64,000 nucleotides of DNA from Pycnococcus provasolii (taxonomy: Eukaryota; Chlorophyta; Pseudoscourfieldiophyceae; Pseudoscourfieldiales): the NCBI GenBank assembly GCA_049487715.1, contig CP150571.1, forward strand, positions 248,001 to 312,000, in the 5' to 3' direction. Numbering within the stretch: the stretch's first letter is position 1; every line of letters starts with the position of its first letter. The position numbers and the translations under genes are program-made. The notes beneath the pieces were generated by a model. The model was not told the origin of the DNA. It saw nothing but the letters and a program-made list of their open reading frames with translations, and ran no database searches. Shown here one piece after another: positions 19,739 through 27,871 of this stretch.

Positions 19739-21577
19739 TCAGCCTAGGTCTAACCTTACGAAACCTTGCTCGCGTGCGCGGCGCACGGACTCCTTCGCGA
19801 TTGAGATGTGCTCCTCGTCAGCGTCGACGGCGAGGGGCTGCACCGATGCGCTCACCTCGCGCAAGCCGAGGAAATCCTTAGCAGCCTGCTCAGCCGCGGC
19901 GAGACCGGTGACGAGCGCTTTCTCTTGCGACAGGCCACGCGCGCCGCGATGAACGTTGAAATCAGCTGGACTTTGTCGCACGACGTCACCAGCACAGAAG
20001 AGTCCTCGAGGCGCGCCGTCGGGGATCATTGCTGGCGTGTGTGAATGGCTGCCCGGCACAAATCGCGTCGCGGCATTCTTGGCTCTTGCCAACCGCACAT
20101 CACATATCGGGAGCGTCAGCCATCGTTCGTCGGCGAGAGCAAGCGTTCTCCGAGCGGCACTCACAATACCATCGTCCTCAGCATTCACGAGGTTTTGCGC
20201 GTTGTACGTGTCAACTTCCACTTGTTGTCCAAACACGCGCTTTTCACCTTCAGGCATCAACGCGCCGACGTCGTAGAACGTTCCTGCGACGCTTTTGTCT
20301 CCATCGAGACCGCCGAATACGTTCGATGCATACCGCAAGGGTGCGGTGTAACCTGGCTCTGCCGTAAGCCTCGCAGCGGTGACTGCGCTGCACGTCAAGT
20401 TGCCGATGTCACGCAAGCCAGCGCATTCGCGTACGGCGGCGGGCGACTTGTCAATGATGCGGGGTAGAGCTGAGGCGCCACATGCCAATATGACAATTTG
20501 AGCTTCGATGTTTTCTCCATTTGTCGTCTGAACGCCCGCGACTTTGTTCCCGTCCACGAGCACATGCGACACGGGCGTGGATCCTCGCAGCTCGACGCCG
20601 CGATCCACAAGACGTTCCGTCCACCTCTCAAACACCTGCTGTGGCGCCGAAGGCCATCGCACGTCAAAATCGTTTTGATGTGATAGCACGTAATTTGTCA
20701 GCACGGCGAGGCAGGCTGCGGCAGACAGTTCCTCCGGTGGTGCAAACATGAGGGCGATGAGCACAGGCTTCAGGAAGACGTCGTAAAGTTGCTGGGAAGC
20801 GTTGCGCTTAGCGACGAGCTGCGCGAAGCTAATTTTGTCGTAAGCGGCGTAAGTTTCTTCGTCGGCATCGAAGCACATCAGGTCGAAAAATAGGGGGAAG
20901 GCGCTCAGCCTGTCAACGGGTGGCAAGTCCGTGAACCGGTCGGCGGTGTAAGCGAGCGTCCCAAACGGCGCTGGGAGTTGTGGCGTTCGACTTGCAAATA
21001 CGGGACTCACCACCTCGAGTCCTCGCGCTTCAGAATAGAACGCCGTTTCAGCGTATGGTCCATAACTCTCGTCGAGTGACAAGTCGAGCTGTTCGAATAT
21101 GCGCTTAACGTTTTTGTAGTGCCTCCAATATCCCTTGATTCCTAGTTCGGCGGATCCCGCCGCCACACCTCCCGGTGTTGGTGCGGCGTCTAAAACCGTG
21201 ACTTCGAGTGTCTTCGAATCCGAATCAGGGGTAGCGTGAACAAGTCCCCACGCCGCGGCGAACGCCGCCCACCCTCCCCCGACAATGACGGCAGAGACGC
21301 GAGAAGGGGGAGGATGAGCAGAAGGAGAAGAGGAGGAGGAGGAGGATGCCAACCTAACCAACCCAACCCACCGAGATGAATGATGACGACATGAATGACC
21401 TACTAAGAGTTTCCTATAAATGGAAGATGAAGGACACTTATAACGAGGAACATTGGCCAATGTGCATGTACCTCCTATACGCCGAGGTAGAGACACAGAC
21501 ACAGACGAACACGAAGACGAAGAGACCGATGCCGGAAAGCGACGAACATCTGAGAGGGAGAGATTTATGGCGGACAT
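19739..21577 (-). CDS. plastid-type FAD-dependent amine oxidase/desaturase-like protein
   Basis: 612 residues, ATG at 21577. The first about 90 residues are Ser/Arg-rich (transit-like). The Rossmann dinucleotide motif VIVGGGWAAFAAAWGL begins at about residue 97, followed by VTVLDAAPTPGG (the FAD ribose-binding acidic strand plus the GG motif of the amine oxidase superfamily). The C terminus carries GLFCAGDVVRQSPADFNVHRG, the second FAD contact, and a helix of the ALVTGLAAAEQAAKDFLGL type. The fold is that of phytoene/zeta-carotene desaturase and protoporphyrinogen oxidase relatives, but I cannot assign a substrate. GYWRHYKNVKRIFEQL resembles plant FAD/NAD(P)-binding proteins of unknown role. 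AAACCCCTAAAGG lies about 110 bp upstream. Confidence 0.82.
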   Translation of the reverse strand: MSAINLSLSDVRRFPASVSSSSCSSVSVSLPRRIGGTCTLANVPRYKCPSSSIYRKLLVGHSCRHHSSRWVGLVRLASSSSSSSPSAHPPPSRVSAVIVGGGWAAFAAAWGLVHATPDSDSKTLEVTVLDAAPTPGGVAAGSAELGIKGYWRHYKNVKRIFEQLDLSLDESYGPYAETAFYSEARGLEVVSPVFASRTPQLPAPFGTLAYTADRFTDLPPVDRLSAFPLFFDLMCFDADEETYAAYDKISFAQLVAKRNASQQLYDVFLKPVLIALMFAPPEELSAAACLAVLTNYVLSHQNDFDVRWPSAPQQVFERWTERLVDRGVELRGSTPVSHVLVDGNKVAGVQTTNGENIEAQIVILACGASALPRIIDKSPAAVRECAGLRDIGNLTCSAVTAARLTAEPGYTAPLRYASNVFGGLDGDKSVAGTFYDVGALMPEGEKRVFGQQVEVDTYNAQNLVNAEDDGIVSAARRTLALADERWLTLPICDVRLARAKNAATRFVPGSHSHTPAMIPDGAPRGLFCAGDVVRQSPADFNVHRGARGLSQEKALVTGLAAAEQAAKDFLGLREVSASVQPLAVDADEEHISIAKESVRRAREQGFVRLDLG

Positions 21578-22013
21578 TGATTTCTCTCAGCAGACACTTG
21601 TGGTACATAACACGTGTACAGAGAAAAAGGTTTCCGGAAACAGGCTTTTAAAAAGTGCGGGACTTGCAACAACAACTCTAACTAGGAACCCGAAACCCCT
21701 AAAGGTATCGAAAAAAAGGGGGATCCCGGTCGGACCACATGTACATACAGTGGGGGATCCCAGTGGTATTTTCCAAAACCTTGGAGAAGATTTTTCATAA
21801 GGCATTCATAACGTTCGGAAGAAGGTTTGTGACTTTGGGTTTGAGCAGTTGACTATAGCAATGGCGCGTATTGGTGGGCCACGGGGGAGCAGCGGTACGC
21901 CTTGTCGAGTCCGCGACGCCGGTGCCGCACGGCCACGCATGGAGAGTAGTGGAAGTTAGGACTAATAGTCACTCAAGCTGAACGGTCACAACGTCGTCCG
22001 TTCTTGCGCTGAG

Positions 22014-22250
22014 ATGCCTGGGATCATCATCAACAAGTTGACGGAGGATGAAGCAAAAAAAGACATTGAGGGCGCAATCGATCGTGCGATGGAAGTGCTC
22101 GCGTCTCTGCTAGACGCGGCAGGCAGCGTGTTCGCACAGCTTCAGGCAGGCACCTGCGAAAGATGTGTACAACTGCGCTGTTGGAAACATGGAAACAATG
22201 CATCGTGCCCCGTCACCGCCACGGGCCGTAGTTCGCAAGTATATATGTAG
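22014..22250 (+). CDS. small helical protein, unknown
   Basis: 78 residues, ATG at 22014. Residues 8-45 form an amphipathic helix (DEAKKDIEGAIDRAMEVLAS, LLDAAGSVFAQLQ) that looks coding. After it, this frame becomes Cys/His-rich and unconvincing, while the adjacent frame from about 22,150 reads a more protein-like APAKDVYNCAVGNMETMHRA. A one-base sequence error or a micro-intron is possible. It lies just beyond the 3' end of the KEA-type gene. Small Mediator or complex subunits have similar helices, but I cannot assign one. Confidence 0.35.
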   Translation: MPGIIINKLTEDEAKKDIEGAIDRAMEVLASLLDAAGSVFAQLQAGTCERCVQLRCWKHGNNASCPVTATGRSSQVYM

Positions 22251-22298
22251 TAATGATATCGAATGCAATCAAACAATTTATGAATTTACATGTGGTAG

Positions 22299-24347
22299 TC
22301 AAGCGCGAAGCCTCCTCCCCAGGTTGTACACGAGCGGCGTCGCAATCAACGACAGCGTGCTTGTGCCGAGCAGGAGGAGATAGAGGCGGAACGGCAGAAG
22401 GCCCATGTACTCGGCGCGAGAGAGCAAGACGAAGCCGAATTCGCCAATCTGAGACACCGTGATGCCGACCATGCACGACGCCCGCCACGTGTAGCCGAAC
22501 ATGCGGACTACGCCGGCGACTAGCAAGGATTTCAGCACGAGCAGGCACGCGAGCGAAGTCAGCAGCGTGATGAGGTTGCGAAGCACAAAGGTTGGGTGCA
22601 TCAGCATGCCAACGGCGGAAAAGAACACCGAGGAAAAAAACGTCTTCAACGGCTCTATGAGGCGCAGCGCATTCTCGCTGTGCTCCGTGCCAGACACCAT
22701 AAGTCCACTTGCGAATGCGCCGAGCTCAAGGCCCAGGTGGAGCTTCTCGCTCGCAAGCGTCGCAAGCAGGCAAATGGAAAGCAGGTGAAGCTGGTACAAC
22801 TCCATCGCGCTTCCCGCAGCCTTGCTGCTCGTCGCACTAGCGCGTCTCAGAATGGTTGACAGTAGCTTAGGCATGAGCACTTTCGCGAATACGTAGGAAA
22901 TTATCGCGAACATGGCAAACACCGTCACCTCTCGCGCCACCTTGTAGGTGAGGTACATGTATGTAGTTGGGTGAGCCTCGATGGACGCACGTTGGCGGAA
23001 CGGGTGGTGGCGTGGACCTTGCAGCGATGCCGACGCCAGCGCCTCCAAGTGTCGCATCGCAGATGCAGGTATGCCCTCGTCGACAGCAGTCGCCTCCGAA
23101 GATGCATCGACGGCGTAGCCTGCATTTCGATGCTTCGCCGCATGCAGCAAACTATGTCGCATGGCGGCGAGCGTGGGAATTGTAGCAAACAGGATTCCTA
23201 TGCAGACATCCTGCATCAGGAGGATGCCAATCGTCACCTGCCCATGCGCCGCGTGAACGTCTTGGCTGTCGCTGAGGCACTTCCATACAACGGCGGTGCT
23301 GCTCATGGCGGCGAATCCGCCGACGAACATACCCGTGGGAACGCCGGGCGCGCCCTCGATGGCTGCACCTACCACGGCCCCGACGAGGATGAAAAGTAGC
23401 ACGGCGCCGCCGCCGCCGAGAACGGCAACAAACTTGACCGCCGCCATCTTAGATGGGCTGAAGTCTGCACCGAGCGCCATGAGCATGAAGACGACGCCGA
23501 ATTGCGCGATCGTGTCAACTTGCACGATCTCCTCGATCATGTTCAGTCCGCCCGGTCCGATGCATGCGCCAGCGAGTAGGTAGCCGACAATTGGAGGCTG
23601 CTTGAGCACAGCACCCACGAGCAGCCCTCCGACGGACGCGGCGACGACGAGCTGGATCAGGTCGCTGATAAAGGTGACGTCCTCGTGCAGCTCCATCTGG
23701 CCAATTCCCTGAGGGCGCGTGAGCACGAACTCGTTGTCGTTGGAGTCCACGAGCCGCGCGACGTCTTCGTCTTCGTCTTCGCCGTCCTCCTCGTCTTCGT
23801 CCTCCTCGTCGTCCTCTCCCTCGGTGGCGTTTTCCTCGCGCGACTTCGAAGTGTCGGTGTGGGACACCGCGCCCCCTTGCTTGGCGTTTGCCGTTGGTGC
23901 GGTTGGCGGCTTTGCGTGTCCTTGTTTGTGGTGGTGGTCAACCCTCGCCACAGTCTCGAGTGCGGCTGCGTGGTGGTGGTGCAAGCCGTCGCGTTCGTCG
24001 TACCCGTCCCGAAGCCGCTTGAAGTGTTCGCCTTTCCCCACGTCCTCGCGCTGCCTCTCCACCGCTTCCATGTTCGCGAGGATCCCACCCGACGACGACA
24101 TGACTCCACCTCTGAGTCTCTCACCGAAGGTTAGGCTCTTCGATCTTTCTTTCTGAACATTCATCATGGAACCTGAGCCTGCTGATTGGTCTCCCTGGAA
24201 GGGTATTGACGACGCCGATACGACGTGCAAGCCCACATATCCAACACCACCAACATGGCCACCCAACAGATTGGCCACCCAACACGGCCAATCTGTGAAT
24301 ACAACGACTATACTTATGAGGAGGAGGAGGTGGTTGGGAGCAGACAT
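22299..24347 (-). CDS. KEA/CPA2-type K+/H+ antiporter
   Basis: 682 residues, ATG at 24347. A hydrophobic N terminus (LLLLISIVVVFTDWPCW) looks like a signal peptide. A hydrophilic, highly acidic segment (about 145-200) precedes the antiporter core, which begins near DLIQLVVAASVGGLLVGAVL. The core has about 12 membrane helices, including QPPIVGYLLAGACIGPGG, QFGVVFMLMALGADFS, GGFAAMSSTAVVWKCL and GILLMQDVCIGILFATIP. The last carries the QD pair of the CPA2 ion-binding site. SQIGEFGFVLLSRA is the conserved late helix. There is no C-terminal RCK/TrkA-N domain, and a signal peptide is present, like plant KEA4-6 and TMCO3 proteins of the secretory pathway. The expected role is K+/H+ exchange and luminal pH control. 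Confidence 0.88.
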   Translation of the reverse strand: MSAPNHLLLLISIVVVFTDWPCWVANLLGGHVGGVGYVGLHVVSASSIPFQGDQSAGSGSMMNVQKERSKSLTFGERLRGGVMSSSGGILANMEAVERQREDVGKGEHFKRLRDGYDERDGLHHHHAAALETVARVDHHHKQGHAKPPTAPTANAKQGGAVSHTDTSKSREENATEGEDDEEDEDEEDGEDEDEDVARLVDSNDNEFVLTRPQGIGQMELHEDVTFISDLIQLVVAASVGGLLVGAVLKQPPIVGYLLAGACIGPGGLNMIEEIVQVDTIAQFGVVFMLMALGADFSPSKMAAVKFVAVLGGGGAVLLFILVGAVVGAAIEGAPGVPTGMFVGGFAAMSSTAVVWKCLSDSQDVHAAHGQVTIGILLMQDVCIGILFATIPTLAAMRHSLLHAAKHRNAGYAVDASSEATAVDEGIPASAMRHLEALASASLQGPRHHPFRQRASIEAHPTTYMYLTYKVAREVTVFAMFAIISYVFAKVLMPKLLSTILRRASATSSKAAGSAMELYQLHLLSICLLATLASEKLHLGLELGAFASGLMVSGTEHSENALRLIEPLKTFFSSVFFSAVGMLMHPTFVLRNLITLLTSLACLLVLKSLLVAGVVRMFGYTWRASCMVGITVSQIGEFGFVLLSRAEYMGLLPFRLYLLLLGTSTLSLIATPLVYNLGRRLRA

Positions 24348-24863
24348 GGCACAAGTCTACAGAACAAGAGCCAACAGTGCCGCGAATTCGGAGAAGAATG
24401 AGAAGAAGTTGGGCAAGGTTGGGCAAGGAGAGAGGTGAGGTGAGGGTGAGGTGGCACACGCGCCTACGATCCGAGGTGGCACTTCGAAGGCCAGGCCGAA
24501 TGAGCTTGACCACCTGCTTGAACGACGCCGTCTCACCGCGTGCAAGCTGCGGCCGCGAGTCCACGTGCTCCGGCTGTCCGGCCACCTGCTCCTTGGCCGC
24601 AACAATTGGCGCAACCTGTGTTTCTTGCAACACCGTCAACCGTGTGTGTGCCAGTGCCAGTGCCAGAGAGGTGGTAAAATTAAAGGTTCATGTAAGGCAA
24701 CTCGTTCTGTGCGCGAATATTCGTGGAGTTTAGGGGTTTCCTTCCATTCCGCGCACACACACACACACTTCCACACACTCTGCGTCCCTCCTCCTTGCGT
24801 CGTTCACATTTTCGATCATTGGGGCGTGCGTGATCTGCTCTCGGTGATCTGCTGCCGGTGGTA
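24348..24863. promoter_or_regulatory. divergent promoter region, KEA / sialidase-like genes
   Basis: 516 bp between two divergent start codons. It contains GTTTAGGGGTTTCC at about 24727, a CACACA run (24760-24770) and repeated GAGGTGAGGTGAGGGTGAGG (24430-24450). A minus-strand open stretch (about 24460-24639) looks mildly coding but has no ATG. I cannot define a gene here. Confidence 0.4.
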
Positions 24864-27755
24864 ATGGCATTGATGTCGTCCTCAGGCTCAAGGGGGAGAT
24901 CGGCGTACCTTTTGGTGCTCGTCTTGATTGTCGCACTCGCGCCGTTCGTCGTGCTCGTCCTGCCGCACAAACACAACCTTGAGAGACCATTTGGGGGAGG
25001 GTTCGGAGCTGGGGGAGCTTTGGATTCCAACCAACATAATAAATATGTGCAGACGGGAATCGTGCCGAACCTACAAGGACGCGTCGCACAAGCACGAGCG
25101 CAATTCCTAACATGGAGGGCCAACAGAATTGCACAGAAACAAACGCGATTTGGAGCGTACGTGGATGGGGAAGTGCTGAACTTGCGAGAACAAACAGGGG
25201 GGTATGCACAAACGACAACCACAGAGGCGTTCGACGCGGGCAAATACGGTGTCAGCGAGGAGTTCGGCGTCAAGGCGAACGCCGGTCAGCAGGCCGACAG
25301 CTCGACTGCCTACAAGGCTACAGTGGATGAAACACCCGCAGCTGACGAGCCGGAGGAGGCGGACGCCGTCGCAGTGCCGGAGGAGGTGGACGCAGCCGAC
25401 GAGGCGGACGCGGACGCCGCCGCAGTGCCGGAGGAGACGGCCGCAGCCGACGAGCCGGACGCGGACGACGCTGCCGCAGTTCCGGACGAGACGGCCGCAG
25501 CCGACGAGCCGGACGCGGAGGACGCCACCGCAGTTCCGGACGAGACGGCCGCAGCCGACGAGGCGGACGACGCGGACGACGCCGCAGTGCCAGACGAGAC
25601 GGCCGCCGCCGACGAGCCGGACGCGGACGACGCCGCAGTGCCGGAGGAGGCGGCCGCAGCCGACGAGGCGGACGCGGAGGACGCCGCAGTGCCGGACGAG
25701 ACGGCCGCAGCCGACGAGGCGGACGACGCGGACGCCGCCGCAGTGCCAGACGAGACGGCCGCAGCCGTCGAGCCGGACGACGCGGACGCCGCTGCATTGC
25801 CGGACGAGACGGCTGCAGCCGACGAGCCGGACGCCGATGATCAGGACGCCGACATTTCGTCTGCAGCAGAAGATACCAATGTGAATGAAGATAGCGCAGA
25901 CGGCCCATCGTCCACCGCCTCGGAGACACAATCCACGCCGCCAACGCCGCCAAATAGGTCAATACCTCTGATTTTACGCGAACCTCGTACTTGTTCACCG
26001 CCTCTGAAGCGACGCATTGGCAGGGACTCACGTGTTCCATCTAACGCCGCACTCGATGTGGATGAGGTGGAGTTTGCTTGGGTGTACAAGAACGGCGACT
26101 CTAAGGTTGCGCACTACAGCCATATGGTCACAGTCGAACATCTCCCAGAAGAGGCTGCACCTGCGAAGTATATCGCCGCGTGGCAGGCTGCGAAAGTGAT
26201 TGCTGGACTACCTGACCAGCACATCCGTGTTGCAACGAGCGTTGACCTTGTGCACTGGAGTGAGTCAAGGCGCGTCAACCTCAAGCAGAACCATGCCCCG
26301 GGTCTTAAGCGGCCAGCCGCTGTGTGGGCACCTGTACTGTATTTGGCAAAGGGAATGGCGGCATCCAGTAGCGCAACTGGAGAACGCATGCCTTTGATGC
26401 TGTTTTACGCCGAGTCGTCGACGTGCCGACGGCAGAGCGGCTTGCCACCCGATAGTGCAAATCCAGACGCACCACCGCCGATGGCATTTGCTCCTGGAGG
26501 CGACATTAAATTAGTCCGTTCCGTAGACGGAGTTGAATGGTCAGAGCCGATTCTCCTTCAAGCACAGACAGCTGACGGCAGGTTGCCGAAGGTGATCGCC
26601 AACAAGCCTATCCAAATGCGTGCTGGCGGTGCATTCGTGCTTCCTATGTGGCGCGAGCACCCGGGACCTGGCGCGACGTGCCTCGACAACGCTCCTGGTA
26701 TCGACAAGAAGACTGCGGTGCCATCCAAATTCGGTCTCGTGCCACGTTATCCGGGAACGAAGCGGGTGCAGAAGATGTTCGCGGCGAATACATTTTCGGC
26801 TACACTGCTCAGCCACAATGCTGAAAACTGGGAAATCTCAGGCGACATCTACTACAACAATGACAACCCTCCGAAGACACACCCTCTGCTGGAAAGGGGC
26901 GGGCTTCTGCTTGAGGGCACCATTGTCGAGTTGAGCAGTGGAAAGCTGATGCAATTCTTTCGAAGCACAGTTGGGTATATTTTCATGAGCACGAGCACGG
27001 ATTCTGGAAGATCGTGGAGCATGCCGATGCCAACGACTCTACCCAACCCAAACTCCAAGATTCACGCGCTCGTGGTGAAGCTTGGCGTGTTCGCGCCAAA
27101 TGACGGTGCATACGGCGATGCTATCGTCATGGCATACAATCATCACATCAAGCTTGAGGATGAACTGGGTGGCGTGCGAACAAATCTCTTCATTGCGGTA
27201 AGCATCAACGACGGTGCGACGTGGAGCGACGTTGCGTACCTGGAAGTGAGCAAGGAGCCAAAGTACAAGTACCACTACCCCACAATGCTGGAATTGAAGG
27301 ACGAGTGCGCTCTTGCGGTATTTTACACCGTGGGCAACAAGGAATTCTCGTCGAAGGGCGGCGTGAAGGTGGCATTCGTGGATCTGAAAAAGTGGGTCTC
27401 ACGAGCGAATGCGTTTCCGCTTGGTGAAATGAATACGAGGGATGAGAGGCGAACTTCGTACCTCAGCTTTCTATCGCAGGATGACGGTTCATCAACGCCG
27501 CCTGTGAAGAGTGTTGCATCGAAGGCCAAGTCCACGTCACGCCGCAGCGGCGGAGGTTCGGCACAAGGCAAGGCACCCCCAGCCGATAAAGCAGATGCCA
27601 ACGCTCTCGATAGGACTTACAAGGTGCAAATGGCACAAATGAAAAAGGGTGTCGACCAATTTCGTGTCCGCAATGGCTTCAAGAGAGATCAGAAGATCCC
27701 GTACACGAGTAGACGCGGGCAAGCTATTCCAGACATCCTCGAACGCATTTCTTGA
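24864..27755 (+). CDS. type II membrane sialidase-like (BNR/Asp-box) protein
   Basis: 963 residues from the ATG at 24864; GTG lies two codons earlier. A basic tip and one hydrophobic segment (YLLVLVLIVALAPFVVLVLP, about residues 15-34) predict a type II Golgi or plasma-membrane protein. Residues about 155-330 are an acidic stalk of ten 17-18-residue repeats (ETAAADEPDADDAAVPD type). The C-terminal 500 residues form a beta-propeller-like module with repeated Asp-box motifs: TSVDLVHWSES, SVDGVEWSEP, STDSGRSWSMP and SINDGATWSDV. This is the BNR/sialidase pattern. Catalytic Arg and Tyr residues cannot be assigned reliably, so the substrate could be sialic acid, Kdn/Kdo or another sugar. A GT29 enzyme is encoded about 25 kb away. 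The tail is basic and Ser-rich. Confidence 0.75.
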   Translation: MALMSSSGSRGRSAYLLVLVLIVALAPFVVLVLPHKHNLERPFGGGFGAGGALDSNQHNKYVQTGIVPNLQGRVAQARAQFLTWRANRIAQKQTRFGAYVDGEVLNLREQTGGYAQTTTTEAFDAGKYGVSEEFGVKANAGQQADSSTAYKATVDETPAADEPEEADAVAVPEEVDAADEADADAAAVPEETAAADEPDADDAAAVPDETAAADEPDAEDATAVPDETAAADEADDADDAAVPDETAAADEPDADDAAVPEEAAAADEADAEDAAVPDETAAADEADDADAAAVPDETAAAVEPDDADAAALPDETAAADEPDADDQDADISSAAEDTNVNEDSADGPSSTASETQSTPPTPPNRSIPLILREPRTCSPPLKRRIGRDSRVPSNAALDVDEVEFAWVYKNGDSKVAHYSHMVTVEHLPEEAAPAKYIAAWQAAKVIAGLPDQHIRVATSVDLVHWSESRRVNLKQNHAPGLKRPAAVWAPVLYLAKGMAASSSATGERMPLMLFYAESSTCRRQSGLPPDSANPDAPPPMAFAPGGDIKLVRSVDGVEWSEPILLQAQTADGRLPKVIANKPIQMRAGGAFVLPMWREHPGPGATCLDNAPGIDKKTAVPSKFGLVPRYPGTKRVQKMFAANTFSATLLSHNAENWEISGDIYYNNDNPPKTHPLLERGGLLLEGTIVELSSGKLMQFFRSTVGYIFMSTSTDSGRSWSMPMPTTLPNPNSKIHALVVKLGVFAPNDGAYGDAIVMAYNHHIKLEDELGGVRTNLFIAVSINDGATWSDVAYLEVSKEPKYKYHYPTMLELKDECALAVFYTVGNKEFSSKGGVKVAFVDLKKWVSRANAFPLGEMNTRDERRTSYLSFLSQDDGSSTPPVKSVASKAKSTSRRSGGGSAQGKAPPADKADANALDRTYKVQMAQMKKGVDQFRVRNGFKRDQKIPYTSRRGQAIPDILERIS
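25330..25850 (+). repeat. acidic 51-54-bp coding tandem repeat
   Basis: Ten imperfect units in the sialidase-like gene, each ending in a CCGGACGAGACGGCCGCAGC-type block that encodes a P-D-E-T-A-A-A-D core. Unit length varies by single codons (17 or 18), indicating slippage or recombination in multiples of three. The array is open on both strands, which creates long spurious minus-strand frames. Confidence 0.85.
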
Positions 27756-27871
27756 AGAAGCTTGCTTGTGGAACACACACATATTGGGAAGGAGGAGGGA
27801 TGAAGATTTGTATTTGTATTCAAAGAAGAAAATAACAATAATAATTTCAGAACATTCATCAGTTGGTTGAT

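Noticed and set aside
24460-24639. Coding-like minus-strand stretch between KEA and sialidase-like genes
   Set aside because: No ATG, no clear splice sites joining it to the KEA gene, and a competing frame on the other strand.
25107-26040. Two long minus-strand frames over the sialidase-like gene
   Set aside because: Their Arg/Pro and Val/Gly/Arg repeats are shadows of the acidic coding repeat on the plus strand.
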